A DNA stretch of 64,000 bases from Jannaschia pagri (GCF_019655435.1 NZ_BPFH01000002.1:186001-250000); one strand, 5' to 3'. Shown: positions 1-8,164, numbered from the stretch's first letter. Translations and numbers: made by a program. Notes: generated from the sequence alone by a model not told the origin.

Positions 1-425
1 GCATCATCAAAGAGATGACGGCGGGCCTGTCGCGCTACTTGGACGAAAAAGGCATGACCATCGATGACTTGGTAGGGCGCGCCGTGCCCAACGTGACCGA
101 CTGGCAGTACCTGAACCTCAACTATGTCACCAAGGCCCGCATCAGCCAGGACGATTGCATCAAATGCGGCCGCTGCTACGCCGCCTGCGAAGACACCTCC
201 CACCAAGCCATCAGCATGTCCGCCGACCGCACGTTCGAAGTCATCGACGCCGAATGCGTGGCCTGCAACCTCTGTGTGGATGTCTGCCCGGTGGACAATT
301 GCATCACGATGGAACGCCTCGCCCCCGGCACGGTCGACCCCCGCACCGGCAAAGTGGTCGAGGCCGAGCCTGCCGATTGGACCACGCATCCCAACAACCC
401 GGCGACAAAAGTGGCTGCCGAATAG
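1..425 (+). CDS. preA: NAD-dependent dihydropyrimidine dehydrogenase subunit PreA, C-terminal part
   Basis: The 5' end lies outside the window; the frame is open from base 3. The visible 140 residues hold two clustered 4Fe-4S motifs of the CxxCxxCxxxC type (IKCGRCYAAC and VACNLCVDVCPV), the ferredoxin-like C-terminal domain of PreA. With PreT, PreA reduces uracil and thymine to dihydropyrimidines in the cytoplasm, the first step of the reductive pathway; hydA and the carbamoyl-amino-acid hydrolase downstream supply later steps. A strong terminator follows 58 bases after the stop, so the gene ends its own transcript. The family call is firm; the catalytic domain is not visible here. Confidence 0.93.
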   Translation, partial: IIKEMTAGLSRYLDEKGMTIDDLVGRAVPNVTDWQYLNLNYVTKARISQDDCIKCGRCYAACEDTSHQAISMSADRTFEVIDAECVACNLCVDVCPVDNCITMERLAPGTVDPRTGKVVEAEPADWTTHPNNPATKVAAE

Positions 426-483
426 GCGACAGACAACCGATCAAACGGCGCAGATCGCGGCGATCCGCCCATAATCCGTCAAG

Positions 484-520
484 CGCCGTCAGTCTTCATA
501 GCGAAGACTGGCGGCGTTTT
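484..520 (+). terminator. Rho-independent terminator after preA
   Basis: Arms 484-497 and 503-516 form a 14-bp stem with one G:T pair and a 5-base loop, followed directly by TTTT at 517-520. It separates preA from the toxin-like gene at 767. Confidence 0.85.
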
Positions 521-766
521 GCGTGCTGGGACCAGGTTTCCGATGGGTGTCGGACGAATACCGCTGCAATCGGTTGCAGTTTTTCAATGCCTTAGCGCCT
601 CCCGAACGCAGGTTCGCAAGCTTTCGCCACAAATTTTTCTTTAACTTCGCAATGGCTTGCCGGACCGGGCACGGCCCGTTGCGGCAATGCATGCAGTCGT
701 TAGGTCCTTGCAACACCGGCGCGGCCAGCGCGTCGGTCATGTATCACTCTCGAAAGGAACAGTACC
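521..766. other. Non-coding stretch ahead of the toxin-like gene
   Basis: I see no convincing gene here. A weak 6-bp hairpin (564-579) is followed by five T (580-584) and could be a second, weaker terminator. GAAAGGAA at 752-759 is the likely ribosome binding site for the TTG start at 767. No clear -35/-10 pair stands out. Confidence 0.5.
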
Positions 767-2116
767 TTGGCTTTAGACAGTTTCGCCTTTGCACAAGAAG
801 ACGCGTTCGAGTTCAACACCGCCCCTGCGTCCATTCCGCAGGCCTTCGCTTCGGCCCTGGCGGCACGTGGCATCGACATGACCCGCCTGAGCGAGGCGCA
901 GATCCAAACTTTCTCCACGACCGGCGATTTGATCAACCGCGTCCTGGAGACCGACCTTCAGTCGGCGGCAGAGGCGGTGGACCTTCTCGGCGAGGCTGCG
1001 GACATCTCCCTCGTGGACGATCTGCGGACGACCGATGGCATGAAGCTGAACGGCGTCGCCACAAAGGACGGTAAGATCGTACTGGACAGCGCCCTGACCG
1101 GCGACACCCTGCGCGACACGGTCATCGAAGAATTGGCCGAAGCAGCGTTTTATGAAGCCTTTGATAGGGATTCCGTTGGCGACTTCGGCGCGGAGATCGA
1201 AGCCCGGATCGAAGGCAAGGTATCTGAAGAAGACTTAGAAAAGCTCAGCAGTGTTCAAGACGGCGATACGGTGCAAACCGAGTTTGGAGAAGGCCAGGCC
1301 TCGTCATGGGGTTCCACGCCGATCACAAGCGAAGCGTACCTGCCATTTGCCAGGGAATTTCAGACCAGCAATTTTCGACATTACGCAGGAGAGGCCAAGT
1401 TCGTACCGTTCAGCATTACACAACCCGGCATCGAGATCAAAGACGACCTAAATACAAGCAGGTTTAATGGTAGGTTTGACCTCAACGGCGACGGTATAAA
1501 GGATACCTATTCGACGTTAACGTACACTTGGGATACGGACCATCCGAATTTCGACGCAAACACCGGTCGGGCGGAAAGGGTCATTGGCATCAGTCCCTCA
1601 GAAATCCTTCCGACATCCCAATCCGCTAGGGTTTTAGTCGGAAACGGCTCCGCAAAGACAACCTGGGTCTTGAGGGAAGATCAAACCACCACCACGAGTA
1701 AGGAGTTCAACTGGAACGTCTCACTCTCGAAGAGCATTTCTGCCACCGCAGGTCTTGAAGGCGTCCTTTCGCTTGGTTCAGAAATAAAAATCGAAGGCGG
1801 TATTGGAGGTGCAACAACGACTACAAACAGCTTCAGCGTGGGGCGTGAGGTTCGCGATGAATACACCGTCGCGGCCGGTGCCTATAGTCCTGGCACCCTA
1901 GTGTCGTACGGCTTCCACGCCGTAACCGCCGATCTGACGGTCGAAGAGAACTATGTTATGACCGGCCGCATTACCAATGCCGCGCCGGGCAGCGATGGTC
2001 TCTTCGAAATAAGATTTGCGAAGGTCCGAGATGTGGACGACCATTTTCTTGGAATCGTACGGACAGATTTCGACGTCGCGAACGCTCCTAACGCTTCAGA
2101 TTTGATCTTTGGCTAA
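767..2116 (+). CDS. Putative aerolysin-like (ETX/MTX2-type) beta-pore-forming protein with degenerate zincin-like N-terminal domain
   Basis: The 449-residue protein starts at TTG, 7 bases after GAAAGGAA. No signal peptide is seen. Residues about 40-170 resemble a domain known from secreted bacterial and cyanobacterial proteins (pattern L..EE.GH..D...GD.G), but the GH is replaced (VIEELAEAAF), so metal binding is doubtful. A calcium-loop-like DLNGDGIKD lies near 238. From about 300 the sequence alternates polar and hydrophobic residues and is rich in Ser/Thr (TTTTSKEFNWNVSLSKS, then GGATTTTNSFSVGRE), followed by YTVAAGAYSPGTLVSYGF. This is the layout of aerolysin/ETX/MTX2 pore-forming modules: insertion hairpin, then a VPxxxxxPGT-type strand. 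The second half is AT-richer than its neighbours, which suggests transfer. The fold is inferred from pattern only. Confidence 0.55.
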   Translation: MALDSFAFAQEDAFEFNTAPASIPQAFASALAARGIDMTRLSEAQIQTFSTTGDLINRVLETDLQSAAEAVDLLGEAADISLVDDLRTTDGMKLNGVATKDGKIVLDSALTGDTLRDTVIEELAEAAFYEAFDRDSVGDFGAEIEARIEGKVSEEDLEKLSSVQDGDTVQTEFGEGQASSWGSTPITSEAYLPFAREFQTSNFRHYAGEAKFVPFSITQPGIEIKDDLNTSRFNGRFDLNGDGIKDTYSTLTYTWDTDHPNFDANTGRAERVIGISPSEILPTSQSARVLVGNGSAKTTWVLREDQTTTTSKEFNWNVSLSKSISATAGLEGVLSLGSEIKIEGGIGGATTTTNSFSVGREVRDEYTVAAGAYSPGTLVSYGFHAVTADLTVEENYVMTGRITNAAPGSDGLFEIRFAKVRDVDDHFLGIVRTDFDVANAPNASDLIFG

Positions 2117-2235
2117 GCCGTCGAACGCAATGCATCTTGGCGTGGCCGGGGAGAAAACACCTCGGCCATTGGAGAAGGAAACGCCTGTCGCAACCGCGAG
2201 ATCGCGTGATAGAGAAGCGCCCCCCAGAAGTCGCG

Positions 2236-2877
2236 CTAAGGACTGCGGTCATTGTGAGATACGCGCCTCATCACCAACACCCGCCGAAAGTGTTCGACCA
2301 GATGCGCCTCCGCCTCGGCCCAGCGGTCCCGTTCGGGTCCCAAAACGGCCGCCACCTGAACTTCGAAATCGGCGTAGTGCTGGGTCAGCGCCCAAACCGA
2401 AAAAACCAGATGGTGCGGGTCGGAGGGGGCCAATCGCCCCGATGTCATCCAGGCACGGATCACCTCGCAGCGCGCATCAACCAGTTGCCTCAGATCCCCC
2501 GCGAGCGCGTCGGCCATCAACGGCGCACCGCGCAGGATCTCCCCGGCGAATAGGCGGCTTTCACGGGGGAAGTCCCGCGCCAAAACCAGCTTCCGGCGGA
2601 CGTAGCCCAAGAATTCCTCCAAGGGCTCCCCCTCGGGGTCGAGCGCGCGCAACGGGTCGAGCCAGGTGTCCAACAACGTATCGAGCAAGGCGCGGTAGAT
2701 CGCCTCCTTCGAGCCGAAGTAATAGAGGACATTCGGTTTGGACAATCCAGCCGCCTTGGCGATCCCGTCCAGCGTGGCGCCGCGAAACCCATCGGTCGAA
2801 AAGACATCCAAGCCAGCTTCCAAGATCAGCCCCCGGTTTTTGACCTGAATACGGGTTGGCCCCTCGTCATTTGCCAT
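2236..2877 (-). CDS. rutR: TetR-family pyrimidine regulator RutR
   Basis: The 213-residue protein matches E. coli RutR over its length: an N-terminal TetR helix-turn-helix (LDGIAKAAGLSKPNVLYYFGSKEAIY) and a C-terminal ligand domain with RLFAGEILRGAPLM, GRLAPSDPHHLVFSVWA and TQHYADFEVQV. RutR binds uracil or thymine and controls pyrimidine degradation. The start at 2877 has GGAGGAG at proper spacing; the longer frame to 2952 has no such site. It is divergent from the carbamoyl hydrolase, and a RutR-type palindrome lies between them at 2992-3007; a second lies at 9624-9639. It therefore probably regulates itself, the hydrolase operon and the transporter. Confidence 0.92.
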   Translation of the reverse strand: MANDEGPTRIQVKNRGLILEAGLDVFSTDGFRGATLDGIAKAAGLSKPNVLYYFGSKEAIYRALLDTLLDTWLDPLRALDPEGEPLEEFLGYVRRKLVLARDFPRESRLFAGEILRGAPLMADALAGDLRQLVDARCEVIRAWMTSGRLAPSDPHHLVFSVWALTQHYADFEVQVAAVLGPERDRWAEAEAHLVEHFRRVLVMRRVSHNDRSP

Positions 2878-2991
2878 GCGCACTCCTCCGGCGGACAGGA
2901 CAAACGGTGCCACATCCTTAAGCATTTGGTGCCAGCGACCCGCCAGACGCAAGCGCCGGTTGACTGGCCTTGGACCCGTGGTAGCGTCCCT

Positions 2992-3007
2992 TTTACCAGA
3001 CGGTCAA
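2992..3007. promoter_or_regulatory. Predicted RutR operator, rutR/hydrolase intergenic region
   Basis: On the minus strand it reads TTGACCGTCTGGTAAA. It matches the known E. coli RutR consensus TTGACCA-N2-TGGTCAA at 12 of 14 fixed positions. It sits 17 bases before the hydrolase ATG and 114 bases from the rutR start, suited to repressing one or both divergent genes. Confidence 0.7.
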
Positions 3008-3024
3008 ATATAACGGGAGCCACC

Positions 3025-4278
3025 ATGTCAGCCACCGCAGGTCAGAACCTCCGCATCGATCCCGACCGCCTGTGGGACAGTCTGATGGACATGGCCAAGA
3101 TCGGACCCGGCGTGGCGGGCGGCAACAATCGTCAGACCTTGACCGATGCCGATGCCGAGGGTCGGGCGCTGTTTCAATCCTGGTGCGAGGCGGCTGGGAT
3201 GACAATGGGCGTCGACAAGATTGGGAATATGTTTGCGACGCGGGCGGGCGAAGACCCGGACGCCCTGCCCGTCTACGTGGGCAGCCACCTCGACACGCAG
3301 CCCACGGGTGGCAAATACGATGGCGTTCTGGGCGTGCTCGGCGGGCTCGAATTGATCCGCACGCTCAACGATTTGGGCATTCGCACGAAGCACCCCATCG
3401 TCGTCACCAATTGGACGAACGAGGAAGGCACCCGCTTCGCCCCCGCCATGCTGGCGTCTGGCGTGTTTGCGGGCATCCACACCCAGGACTGGGCCGAGGA
3501 CAAGGTGGACGCCGAGGGCAAACGCTTCGGCGATGAGTTGGACCGCATCGGTTGGCGCGGCGACGAGGAGGTCGGCGCCCGCAAGATGCATGCGATGTTC
3601 GAGCTACACATCGAACAAGGCCCGATCTTGGAGGCGGAGGGGCGCGATATCGGTGTCGTCACCCACGGCCAGGGTCTGTCCTGGACCCAGGTGACCGTGA
3701 CCGGCAAGGAAAGTCACACTGGCTCCACCCCCATGCCCATGCGCAAGAACGCGGGGCTCGCCATGGCGCGCATCCTGGAGAAGGTCGAAGAGATTGCACT
3801 CAGCCATGCCCCCCATGCCGTGGGCGCGGCGGGTCATATCGACGTCTTCCCAAACTCCCGCAATGTGATCCCGGGCAAGGCGGTGTTCACCGTCGACTTC
3901 CGGTCACCGGACCTGTCGGTGATCGAGGACATGGAAGCCCGGTTGCGGACCGAAGGCCAGGCCATCGTCGATGCCATGGGGCTGGAGATTGCCTTTGAGA
4001 AGGTCGGCGGTTTTGACCCCGTGACTTTCGATGACGGTTGCGTCACCGCCGTCCGCACCGCCGCAGAACGGCTGGGCTATAGCCACATGGACATCATCTC
4101 GGGCGCAGGGCACGATGCCTGCTGGATCAACCGTCTTGCGCCCACAGCGATGATCATGTGTCCCTGCGTCGATGGCCTGTCCCACAACGAAGCGGAGGAG
4201 ATTACCAAGGAATGGGCCCAGGCGGGAACGGACGTTCTGCTCCATGCCGTGGTCGAAACGGCCGAGGTGGTCGCGTGA
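3025..4278 (+). CDS. Zn-dependent M20 hydrolase: N-carbamoyl-amino-acid / beta-ureidopropionate hydrolase
   Basis: The 417-residue M20-family amidohydrolase probably removes the carbamoyl group from N-carbamoyl-beta-alanine (or -aminoisobutyrate), the last step of reductive pyrimidine degradation. The expected metal-site residues are present: H88 and D90 in HLDTQ, D99 in GKYDG, E133-E134 in TNEEGTRF, H195 in ELHIEQGP and H363 in GAGHDACW. The ATG at 3025 has GGGAG six bases upstream; the frame opens at 2926 but lacks a site there and would cover the RutR operator. Allantoate or other N-carbamoyl amino acids remain possible substrates; preA and hydA nearby favour the pyrimidine role. Confidence 0.88.
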   Translation: MSATAGQNLRIDPDRLWDSLMDMAKIGPGVAGGNNRQTLTDADAEGRALFQSWCEAAGMTMGVDKIGNMFATRAGEDPDALPVYVGSHLDTQPTGGKYDGVLGVLGGLELIRTLNDLGIRTKHPIVVTNWTNEEGTRFAPAMLASGVFAGIHTQDWAEDKVDAEGKRFGDELDRIGWRGDEEVGARKMHAMFELHIEQGPILEAEGRDIGVVTHGQGLSWTQVTVTGKESHTGSTPMPMRKNAGLAMARILEKVEEIALSHAPHAVGAAGHIDVFPNSRNVIPGKAVFTVDFRSPDLSVIEDMEARLRTEGQAIVDAMGLEIAFEKVGGFDPVTFDDGCVTAVRTAAERLGYSHMDIISGAGHDACWINRLAPTAMIMCPCVDGLSHNEAEEITKEWAQAGTDVLLHAVVETAEVVA

Positions 4279-4288
4279 CCCAAGCCCA

Positions 4289-4315
4289 CCCCGCCCCGGC
4301 CTTGCGCCGGGGCCC
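4289..4315 (+). repeat. REP-like palindrome, left copy
   Basis: It starts CCCCGCCCCGGCC. The 7-bp stem and 5-base loop can form a hairpin in RNA or single-stranded DNA. It is the exact inverse of 4664-4690. Confidence 0.9.
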
Positions 4316-4375
4316 CGCCTGCAAAGCAGTCGTGCATTTACCGTTTGGAAACCAAGCCGGGCGCAGTCTCTCGGG

Positions 4376-4657
4376 ATGTACTACGTCTATATCCTGGCCT
4401 CTCGCCCGAATGGCGCGCTCTACATCGGGCGGACAACCGACCTCGGGGCGCGGCTTGCTCAGCATCGGGCCGGGCTGTCCGAACACTCCCAACGTTACAA
4501 CATCAACCAACTCGTTTGGTGGGAAGAACATGGCGCCTTTGCGCCAGGCCTGCGCCGCGAACGCGCCCTCAAGAGGTGGCGGCGTGCTTGGAAAAACCAA
4601 CTCATCATGGCGAAGAACCCCCAGTGGGAGGACCTCTCCCATCTTTGGCAAGCGTGA
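4376..4657 (+). CDS. Small GIY-YIG nuclease family protein
   Basis: The 93-residue protein consists of one GIY-YIG domain of the UvrC-N/UPF0213 type. It has Y3-V-Y5 and Y16-I-G18 as the two signature halves, R26 as the likely catalytic arginine (GARLAQH), and a C-terminal ERALKRWRRAWK helix followed by NPQWEDLSHLW. The family contains DNA-cleaving or nicking enzymes, but the role of these stand-alone small members is not established. The ATG is chosen because the fold begins at residue 2; the ribosome site is weak. Inverted palindromes flank it closely, which suggests a functional link. Confidence 0.85.
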   Translation: MYYVYILASRPNGALYIGRTTDLGARLAQHRAGLSEHSQRYNINQLVWWEEHGAFAPGLRRERALKRWRRAWKNQLIMAKNPQWEDLSHLWQA

Positions 4658-4663
4658 CCGGAC

Positions 4664-4690
4664 GGGCCCCGGCGCAAGGCCGGGGCGGGG
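4664..4690 (-). repeat. REP-like palindrome, right copy (inverted)
   Basis: It begins 6 bases after the GIY-YIG stop codon and is the exact reverse complement of 4289-4315 over 27 bp. As a hairpin directly behind the gene it could also end or protect its transcript. Confidence 0.9.
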
Positions 4691-4717
4691 ACACCCAGTC
4701 GCCACCATGGTCGCACC

Positions 4718-5458
4718 ATGCTGACCCAACCGCCGGCGGAGATGCAGATCCGCATCGACCTGGCCGCCTGCCTACGCCTCGCCGCGCGGGAGGGGTGGTG
4801 CGAAGGTGTCGCCAATCACTTCTCAGCCGCGACCTCCGACGACGGGCGCAGATTCCTGGTCAATCCGCGATGGGTACACTTTTCCCGCGTGCGCGCCTCG
4901 GATCTGATCGAGGTCGACGCCGACGACCCCGCCACCATGGACCGACCAGACGCGCCAGATCCCTCGGCCTGGGCGATCCACTCCGCCCTGCACCGCCACC
5001 TACCCCAGGCCCGTGTGGCGCTGCACATGCATCCGCCCTACGCCACGGCGCTGGCCGCGTTGAAGGACCCGACCCTTCGCCCCATCGATCAGACCACGGC
5101 GCGGTTTTACAACCGCCTGGCCTATGACCTCAGCTTCGGCGGCATCGCCCACGGGGCGGAGGAAGGCGAGCGCATTGCCCAGACCATCGGCCGCCACAGG
5201 GCCGTTCTGATGGGCAACCATGGCGTCACCGTCCTGGGCGACACCGTGGCGGAGGCCTGGGACGCGCTCTATCATCTGGAGCGGGCTGCGCGAACGATGA
5301 TCCTGGCCTATTCCAGCGGTCAACCGCTGGCCGTCATGGACGATGCTTTGGCCGAGGCGACAGCCGCCGGATGGGAGGTCTACAAGGAGGCCGAGGTGGC
5401 GCATTTCACCGAGATGTGCCGTATCCTCGACGCCGAAGACCCCAGCTATGCGGAGTAA
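4718..5458 (+). CDS. Class II aldolase/adducin family protein
   Basis: The 246-residue protein has the fold of zinc aldolases and epimerases such as FucA and AraD. The metal-site signature HMHPPYATAL and a later GNHGVTVLG loop are visible. A conserved N-terminal NHFSAA segment fits the substrate phosphate loop region. The substrate cannot be told from sequence; members also act as decarboxylases or scaffold proteins. It lies in the pyrimidine catabolism locus, followed after 4 bases by a small lipoprotein gene and a LysE transporter that appear co-transcribed. Confidence 0.85.
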   Translation: MLTQPPAEMQIRIDLAACLRLAAREGWCEGVANHFSAATSDDGRRFLVNPRWVHFSRVRASDLIEVDADDPATMDRPDAPDPSAWAIHSALHRHLPQARVALHMHPPYATALAALKDPTLRPIDQTTARFYNRLAYDLSFGGIAHGAEEGERIAQTIGRHRAVLMGNHGVTVLGDTVAEAWDALYHLERAARTMILAYSSGQPLAVMDDALAEATAAGWEVYKEAEVAHFTEMCRILDAEDPSYAE

Positions 5459-5462
5459 CCCC

Positions 5463-5708
5463 ATGCGCTTCCTCCTCGTCGGAGCCCTGATCGCCCTCGC
5501 GGCCTGCGCCCAGTCCCTGCGCAACCCCGTGGCGGACCCCGACCGCTACGTGACCACCGACGCCCCGATCCCCTTCGCTGTGCGCCAACTGCTGCCAAGT
5601 GGCGTGTTGCCCTCCGACGTGCGCGTTTGGGAGAACTGCTACGGCTTCGTCGCGGGTGGCACGGTTTACCCTGTGCTCAATCCAGCCGGAACTCAGTACT
5701 GCATATGA
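5463..5708 (+). CDS. Small putative lipoprotein
   Basis: The 81-residue protein has a lipoprotein signal peptide (MRFLLVGALIALAAC; the Cys is at residue 15), so it is probably anchored to a membrane from the periplasmic side. The remaining 66 residues contain a conserved-looking WENCYGFVAGGTVYPV stretch and end in QYCI, giving two further cysteines that could form a disulfide. It starts 4 bases after the aldolase stop and overlaps the next gene by 4 bases (ATGA), so it is translationally coupled. Function unknown. Confidence 0.75.
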   Translation: MRFLLVGALIALAACAQSLRNPVADPDRYVTTDAPIPFAVRQLLPSGVLPSDVRVWENCYGFVAGGTVYPVLNPAGTQYCI

Positions 5709-6337
5709 CCCTGGAAACCCTGCTCTCCTTCGCGCTGATCGCCAGCTTGCTCGTCATTTCTCCGGGACCGAATGGGGTCCTCGTGGCAAAGACCGTCCCG
5801 AACTCGGGGCGCGCGGCGGGGTTCGCGAATGTGGCGGGGTTCATCGCGGCCTTCTATCTGCATGGGGCGCTGGCGATCCTGGGCCTGTCGGTCCTGCTGG
5901 CGCAATCGGCCTGGGCCTTCACCGCGCTCAAACTGGCGGGGGCGGCCTATCTGACCTGGATCGGGCTGCGCGCCCTTTGGTCCGTTTGGGCTGACACCGG
6001 TCCGACACCGAGCGTCCCGCCAGCCAAGCGCCGCCGGGATCTGCTGACGGCCTTTACCGAGGGCTTCCTGACCAATGCGCTGAACCCCAAGGTGGCGATC
6101 TTCTACCTGGCGGCCTTTCCGCAATTCATACCCGATGCCGCCACCCACGCCCTGCCCGCACTGATCCTGGTGACGCTCCATGCCGCAATCAACGCCCTCT
6201 GGTTCGCCGCCATGGTCCTGGCCCTTGGCACAATGACCCAAGCCGCCCGCGCGCCCCGTGTCCAACGCTGGATCCGAGGGCTGACCGGGGTCATCTTCGT
6301 GGGCTTCGGCCTGCGCCTCGCCACCACACGCCTGTAA
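5705..6337 (+). CDS. LysE/RhtB family amino-acid exporter
   Basis: The 210-residue inner-membrane protein has about six hydrophobic segments and family motifs: SPGPNGVLVAKTVPNSGRAAG near the N-terminus, GAAYLTWIGLRAL in the middle, and GFLTNALNPKVAIFYLAAFPQF. LysE-type proteins export amino acids and related small molecules. In this setting it might relieve build-up of a pyrimidine-derived amino acid such as beta-alanine, but that is a guess. It overlaps the lipoprotein gene by 4 bases. Confidence 0.88.
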   Translation: MTLETLLSFALIASLLVISPGPNGVLVAKTVPNSGRAAGFANVAGFIAAFYLHGALAILGLSVLLAQSAWAFTALKLAGAAYLTWIGLRALWSVWADTGPTPSVPPAKRRRDLLTAFTEGFLTNALNPKVAIFYLAAFPQFIPDAATHALPALILVTLHAAINALWFAAMVLALGTMTQAARAPRVQRWIRGLTGVIFVGFGLRLATTRL

Positions 6338-6364
6338 CCCAGCACCACCATCCGGGAGCGTTCC

Positions 6365-6571
6365 ATGACCGAAAAGACAATCGTTCAGGTGATCTTCGAA
6401 GGACCGGACAGCGACGCCGCCGCTGACGCCTACGTCGTTCAATTCGCCGACGGCGGGATGGACGAAGACGTGGAGGCCCGTCTTGCGGGTCAAGGGTATA
6501 CGGTCGAAGACACCGATTTCGACACATCCGCGCGAACGCTCACCATCAAACTCGGCACGGGAGACGCCTAA
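6365..6571 (+). CDS. Small acidic protein preceding hydA
   Basis: The 68-residue, strongly acidic protein has a GGGAG ribosome site 7 bases before the ATG. Its stop codon shares one base with the hydA start (TAATG), so the two are translationally coupled. No signal peptide, membrane segment or known motif is seen; the composition fits a small alpha/beta fold. It may be an accessory protein of dihydropyrimidinase or only a hitchhiker. Confidence 0.75.
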   Translation: MTEKTIVQVIFEGPDSDAAADAYVVQFADGGMDEDVEARLAGQGYTVEDTDFDTSARTLTIKLGTGDA

Positions 6572-8034
6572 TGTCCAAAGTCATCAAAAACGGCACCATC
6601 GTCACCGCCGACCGCCAGTGGAAGGCCGATGTCCTGATCGAGGGCGAACATATCGCCGAGATTGGCGAGAACCTGACCGGGGACGAGGTCATCGACGCCT
6701 CTGACGCCTACGTCATCCCCGGCGGCATCGACCCCCATACGCACCTGGAGATGCCCTTCATGGGCACAACCGCCGCCGAAACCTTCGAGTCCGGTACCTT
6801 CGCCGCCGCCGCCGGTGGCACCACGATGCTGGTGGACTTCTGCCTGCCCGGCGAGGACGGCTCGCTCCTGAACGCCATCGACGATTGGGACCGCAAATCC
6901 AAAGACCAGATCTGCACCGATATCTCCTACCACATGGCGATTACCGGCTGGTCCGAGTCCATCTTCGACGAGATGCAAAAAGTCGTGCAGGAGCGGGGGA
7001 TCAACACCTTCAAGCACTTCATGGCCTATAAGGGTGCGCTGATGATCGAGGACGATGAGATGTTCGCCTCCTTCAAGCGCTGCGCGGAACTGGGCGCCCT
7101 GCCCCTCGTCCATGCCGAGAACGGCGACATCGTGCAGGAGTTGCAGCAGAAATACCTGGCCGAAGGCATCACCGGCCCCGAGGGCCACGCCTACAGCCGC
7201 CCGCCCGAGGTCGAGGGCGAGGCCGCCAACCGGGCCATCATGATCGCGGACGCGGCGGGCTGTCCGCTCTACATCGTCCACGTCTCCTGCGAACAAGCCC
7301 ACGAGGCCATCCGCCGGGCCCGCCAAAAGGGGATGCGCGTCTACGGAGAGCCCCTGATCCAGCACCTGACGCTCGATGAATCCGAGTACTTTAACAAGGA
7401 CTGGCAGTACGCCGCCCGCCGCGTCATGTCCCCGCCCTTCCGGTCCAAAGACCACCAGAACGGGCTGTGGAACGGCCTCGCCGCAGGGTCTCTGCAGGTC
7501 GTCGCGACCGACCACGCCGCCTTCACCGACGAGCAGAAGCGCATGGGCGTGGACAACTTCGCCATGATCCCCAACGGCACCGGCGGGCTAGAGGAACGGA
7601 TGGCCATGCTCTGGACGAAGGGCGTGGAAACGGGCCGCCTCACCCCGGAAGAGTTCGTGGCCGTGACCTCAACCAACATCGCCAAGATCCTCAACATCTA
7701 TCCGATGAAGGGCGGCATCGCCGTGGGCGGACACGCGGACGTGGTCGTCTGGGACCCGTCTATCCACCGCACGGTGTCGGTGGCGACGCAGAAATCGATC
7801 ATCGACTACAACGTCTTCGAAGGCATGGAGTTGAAAGCAGCGCCCCGCTTCACGCTTTCTCGTGGCGACGTCATCTGGGCCCACGGCCAGAACAGCCAGC
7901 CCCAACCCGGGCGCGGCAAATTCATCAAGCGCCCGCCCAACGCGAGTGCTGCGAAGGCGCTGTCGAAGTGGAAGGCGTTGAATACACCGAGGAAGATCGA
8001 GCGCGATCCGTTGAATATTCCGGCTGGTATATAG
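6571..8034 (+). CDS. hydA: Dihydropyrimidinase (D-hydantoinase)
   Basis: The 487-residue cyclic amidohydrolase opens the ring of dihydrouracil or dihydrothymine to N-carbamoyl-beta-amino acids, the step between PreTA and the M20 hydrolase at 3025. The binuclear zinc site is complete: H56 and H58 in DPHTH, the carboxylated K154 in MAYKG, H181 in VHAENGD, H237 in IVHVSC and D314 in ATDHAAF. Length matches the family. The start overlaps the stop of the acidic small gene upstream. After the stop the base composition becomes AT-richer, marking an islet boundary. Confidence 0.95.
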   Translation: MSKVIKNGTIVTADRQWKADVLIEGEHIAEIGENLTGDEVIDASDAYVIPGGIDPHTHLEMPFMGTTAAETFESGTFAAAAGGTTMLVDFCLPGEDGSLLNAIDDWDRKSKDQICTDISYHMAITGWSESIFDEMQKVVQERGINTFKHFMAYKGALMIEDDEMFASFKRCAELGALPLVHAENGDIVQELQQKYLAEGITGPEGHAYSRPPEVEGEAANRAIMIADAAGCPLYIVHVSCEQAHEAIRRARQKGMRVYGEPLIQHLTLDESEYFNKDWQYAARRVMSPPFRSKDHQNGLWNGLAAGSLQVVATDHAAFTDEQKRMGVDNFAMIPNGTGGLEERMAMLWTKGVETGRLTPEEFVAVTSTNIAKILNIYPMKGGIAVGGHADVVVWDPSIHRTVSVATQKSIIDYNVFEGMELKAAPRFTLSRGDVIWAHGQNSQPQPGRGKFIKRPPNASAAKALSKWKALNTPRKIERDPLNIPAGI

Positions 8035-8164
8035 TAAGTTTTCTGAAGCTACTACAGAGCTTTAGTGCTAAAACCACAAACTGCACTTTGCGTTGCAAAA
8101 ACAAGTGCTCTTGAGCGACAGGTAACTGCATCTAGCTTCTTAGTAAGCCAAAGGAGAGCTTGCG

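Larger units (their letters stand above)
4289..4690. mobile_element. Candidate miniature element: GIY-YIG gene framed by inverted palindromic repeats
   Basis: Bases 4289-4315 and 4664-4690 are exact reverse complements over 27 bp. Each is itself an imperfect palindrome (stem CCCCGGC/GCCGGGG, 5-base loop CTTGC). They enclose only the GIY-YIG gene, starting 10 bases after one stop codon and ending 27 bases before the next ATG, so the 402-bp unit looks inserted between two genes. A near-identical palindrome (one change over the repeat) lies at 33324-33353. The arrangement resembles REP palindromes with a RAYT transposase, but with a different nuclease. Mobility is inferred. Confidence 0.5.

Noticed and set aside
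564-584. CTGCAA-TCGG-TTGCAG hairpin followed by five T
   Set aside because: Only a 6-bp stem; noted as a possible weak terminator but not listed as one since the strong terminator lies just upstream.
489-740. 83-codon minus-strand frame with CMHC and GPC cysteines
   Set aside because: It runs into the preA terminator stem, lacks a ribosome site and has no family pattern.
2109-2843. Long plus-strand frame opposite rutR
   Set aside because: Arg/Pro/Ser-rich shadow of rutR with no protein-like pattern.
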